The notes under the pieces are model-generated. The model saw only the letters and a program-made list of their open reading frames with translations, was not told the origin of the DNA and searched no databases. A stretch of 64,000 nt of DNA. Origin: Rummeliibacillus pycnus_A (GTDB lineage: Bacteria; Bacillota; Bacilli; Bacillales_A; Planococcaceae). The stretch is from positions 3,038,001-3,102,000 of the forward strand of contig NZ_CP132291.1 in assembly GCF_044359855.1 (NCBI RefSeq), in the 5' to 3' direction. Both the position numbers and the translations under genes were made by a program. Of this stretch, positions 62,046 through 64,000 are shown one piece after another (position 1 is the stretch's first letter; every line of letters begins with the position of its first letter).

Positions 62046-62250
62046 TCCCATCCATCCATCCATTCACCCCATCCCCACCCCATCAATAAGTAATACTAAA
62101 CCCTCAACAATCATATACTTCCCTTTAGCTCTTCATGGATACACAACGCATATTATTCTGTAAATCAGGATAAACTTTGTCCGTCTCTACAAACGAATCC
62201 CAACATTGAGAAGCGTTCAGCAACCAACAAATTAACTAAAGGATGTTTTT

Positions 62251-62679
62251 ATGAGAAAAAGCTACTTTGCACTATTCACCGCCATTATATGGCTCATCGT
62301 GATCTACAATATTACGGCCTCTCCCTCCGCAACTGGATCAAATACTTTGAATATAATCCACACATCATTAGGAATAAGTGAACCAGTAGCAGAAATCCTG
62401 AATTATCTAATTCGAAAGTTAGCACATATTACGGTGTTCGGCTTTTTAGCAATTATTTTGTATTTTGTTTTTAAAAAGAACAGAGTTTTCAAGGCATGGC
62501 TTTGCACAACCCTCTACGCGGGAACAGATGAAATTCATCAATTATTAGTAAGTGGAAGAACATCGTCAATCTTCGATGTAATGATAGATTCTTTTGGTGC
62601 TATTGTCGCTTTAACCGTACTTACCTATGCAATAAAAAGATATAAACAAAGAAGCCAGAGAAATGTAGTGACCAATTAA
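62251..62679 (+). CDS. VanZ-like family membrane protein
   Basis: The 142-residue protein has about four membrane segments and the VanZ signature: RKLAHITVFGFLA, DEIHQLLVSGRTSSIFDV and MIDSFGAIVAL. VanZ confers low-level teicoplanin resistance; other members of the family occur in envelope gene sets with unknown function. The gene is alone between an array and a terminator. The ribosome site (AAAGGATG) precedes ATG 62251. The name should not be read as evidence of antibiotic resistance. Confidence 0.85.
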   Translation: MRKSYFALFTAIIWLIVIYNITASPSATGSNTLNIIHTSLGISEPVAEILNYLIRKLAHITVFGFLAIILYFVFKKNRVFKAWLCTTLYAGTDEIHQLLVSGRTSSIFDVMIDSFGAIVALTVLTYAIKRYKQRSQRNVVTN

Positions 62680-62720
62680 CCCCGGCCGGCTACAATCACT
62701 CATACAATTCAATACTAAAA

Positions 62721-62757
62721 AAATCGCCTGATCCAATAAACGGTCAGGCGATTTTTT
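62721..62757 (+). terminator. Terminator after the VanZ-like gene
   Basis: AAATCGCCTGA pairs with TCAGGCGATTT, followed by TTTCT. Confidence 0.9.
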
Positions 62758-63085
62758 CTGTGAATAATAATATTCGAAAATAAAGCACATGAAAGCTCTT
62801 TTTATACAATTCATTAAAATGATTAGTGACATTAACACTATATAAATAGTTTTTTATGTAGGACATTTAATTCGTAAATAGCATGAAAAATTATATACTT
62901 CCACCTAGTACAAAAAGAAATCATTTCATTTTGCTACTTACTTCAAGACAATTTCACTATCGATTTCAGCGCAAATTCTCCAATTCCCTCGAATTAACGT
63001 ATTTTTCAGTCATAGCTAATAAAAAAGCACCATATAATGAATCAGCTTTATAGTAGTTTCAATTTGGGATGAAGGAGGACTCGAA

Positions 63086-64000
63086 GTGCCATACAACAAA
63101 CGATTGCCGTTACTAATGTTATTAGACTCTATCATAGTTTTCTCAGCAATATTTTTTGGGTATTTTTTATTAGATCCTATTATGAAGACTTATACAATGC
63201 CTTCGCTTTGGGTTAGTTCCATTACCTTATTAATAAGCCATCATCTATTTGCAACGATATACCGCATGTATCAAAATGCTTGGGAATATGCGAGCATTCG
63301 AGAATTGCTAGCTATTGTAAAGGCTGTTACATTCTCAATGCTAACAACAGCCATCATTCAACTAATCGTTTTCCAACATGCCAATATACGTGTACTGGCG
63401 ATTACTTGGATGATGCATGTGATTTTAATAGGGGGCTCAAGATTTTCATGGAGAGTATATCGAGATCGTTTTATCACACCAAATCCCGATAAAAAACGGA
63501 CGTTAATCGTTGGAGCTGGATCTGCTGGTACAATGGTCGTTCGACAATTATTAAAAAATACAGAAACTGACCTTTATCCAATTGCATTTGTAGACGATGA
63601 CCCGACAAAAACAAAGCTACAAATGTATGGAGTAGAGGTAAAAGGGATGATTCAAGATATTCCAAAACTAGTAGTGAAATTGAAGGTCGAAAATATCGTC
63701 ATCGCAATTCCTTCTCTCACAAAATCAGAGTTAAATAGAATTTACGAGGAAAGTGCAAAAACTAAAGCAAAGACGAAGATCATGCCATCTATTGAAGACC
63801 TCGTTTCAGGTAAAATTTCAGTCAATCAATTTAGAGATGTTCAAGTGGAAGATTTATTGGGCAGGGAACCAGTGGAATTAGATATAACGAGTATATCTGG
63901 AGAAATAACAGGGAAAACAGTGTTAGTGACAGGTGCTGGTGGTTCAATTGGATCTGAAATTTGCCGACAACTATGCAAATTCTATCCCAAACAGTTATTA
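63086..64000 (+). CDS. EpsC/CapD-like nucleotide-sugar dehydratase, N-terminal part (cut by window edge)
   Basis: An open frame runs from GTG 63086 (GAAGGAGGA upstream) to the window end, 305 residues. The first 130 residues have about four membrane segments (LPLLMLLDSIIVFSAIFFGY and on). A first Rossmann-like domain follows (TLIVGAGSAGTMVVRQLLKN, FVDDDPTKTK). A second NAD-binding motif begins at GKTVLVTGAGGSIGSEICRQ. This order is that of membrane-anchored UDP-GlcNAc 4,6-dehydratases of the EpsC/CapD/WbpM family, which start the synthesis of rare sugars for exopolysaccharide. The catalytic part lies outside the window. It probably opens a new polysaccharide operon. Confidence 0.9.
   Translation, partial: MPYNKRLPLLMLLDSIIVFSAIFFGYFLLDPIMKTYTMPSLWVSSITLLISHHLFATIYRMYQNAWEYASIRELLAIVKAVTFSMLTTAIIQLIVFQHANIRVLAITWMMHVILIGGSRFSWRVYRDRFITPNPDKKRTLIVGAGSAGTMVVRQLLKNTETDLYPIAFVDDDPTKTKLQMYGVEVKGMIQDIPKLVVKLKVENIVIAIPSLTKSELNRIYEESAKTKAKTKIMPSIEDLVSGKISVNQFRDVQVEDLLGREPVELDITSISGEITGKTVLVTGAGGSIGSEICRQLCKFYPKQLL

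Noticed and set aside
62251..62679. A glycopeptide resistance gene
   Set aside because: VanZ-like proteins are common in Firmicutes without any van cluster. No vanHAX genes are present here.

Overview
The window looks like chromosomal DNA of a low-GC, endospore-forming, flagellated Gram-positive rod. The gene order atpC - DUF1146 gene - murA - spoIID - spoIIQ - spoIIID - mbl - flhO - flhP - fabZ - ywpF-like - ssbB-like - ywqA/ywqB follows the Bacillus subtilis core chromosome. The protein sequences and wall-polymer genes fit the Planococcaceae (Lysinibacillus/Solibacillus-like). That assignment is by recognition, not by database search.

Region by region. 1-5.8 kb: end of the ATP synthase operon, murA, the engulfment/forespore genes spoIID and spoIIQ, the mother-cell regulator spoIIID and the actin homologue mbl. 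5.8-10.5 kb: two flagellar rod-family genes, an EpuA-like membrane peptide, fabZ, a lipoprotein, a YwpF-like gene and an ssbB-like gene with a probable ComK site. 11-16 kb: the ywqA/ywqB pair (SNF2 ATPase and SWIM protein) and an IDEAL-domain protein. 16-22 kb: structured intergenic DNA, a 38-codon membrane ORF and a very large bacillopeptidase F (bpr). 23.2-27 kb: a TPP-riboswitch thiamine-precursor transport operon (thiY, thiamine-binding protein, thiX, thiZ, TatD-like hydrolase). 27-31 kb: a DUF2071 gene, an unrecognised gene, the sporulation checkpoint gene sda with a cluster of DnaA boxes upstream, a tandem repeat and patA. 31.5-46.7 kb: a wall teichoic acid locus (tagD, tagB-like, three further CDP-glycerol transferase proteins of which two are fusions, galE, tagG, tagH, tagE-like). 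47-54.8 kb: an autolysin, a wrecked 2-aminoethylphosphonate locus (truncated regulator and phnW, intact phnX), an EAL protein, gene remnants and an HxlR/aldo-keto reductase/MFS unit. 55.4-58.4 kb: a BlaI-like repressor and an M56 peptidase upstream of bdbD-bdbC-resA-like thiol-disulfide genes. 59-64 kb: a large paralogous autolysin, a VanZ-like gene and the start of an EpsC/CapD-like sugar dehydratase that runs off the window.

Many genes serve the envelope: wall precursors (MurA), polymer synthesis and export (Tag proteins), cell shape (Mbl), wall cutting (SpoIID, two glucosaminidases), extracytoplasmic disulfide chemistry and secreted proteolysis. Cell-cycle and developmental control appears as DnaA boxes at sda and a putative K-box at ssbB.

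The most striking unexplained feature is a family of intergenic arrays with a 21-bp period, almost all beginning just after terminators. One class has the core GCGAATAAA and often a shared leader; the other has the core GAGTAGTGCAAG. At least ten loci lie in this window and one has a 215-bp recent duplication. Other notable items are a retaining-type glycosyltransferase split by a GW/SH3-like insertion, a paired structured repeat near 6.9 and 10.5 kb, and a deletion scar joining two divergent genes next to phnX.
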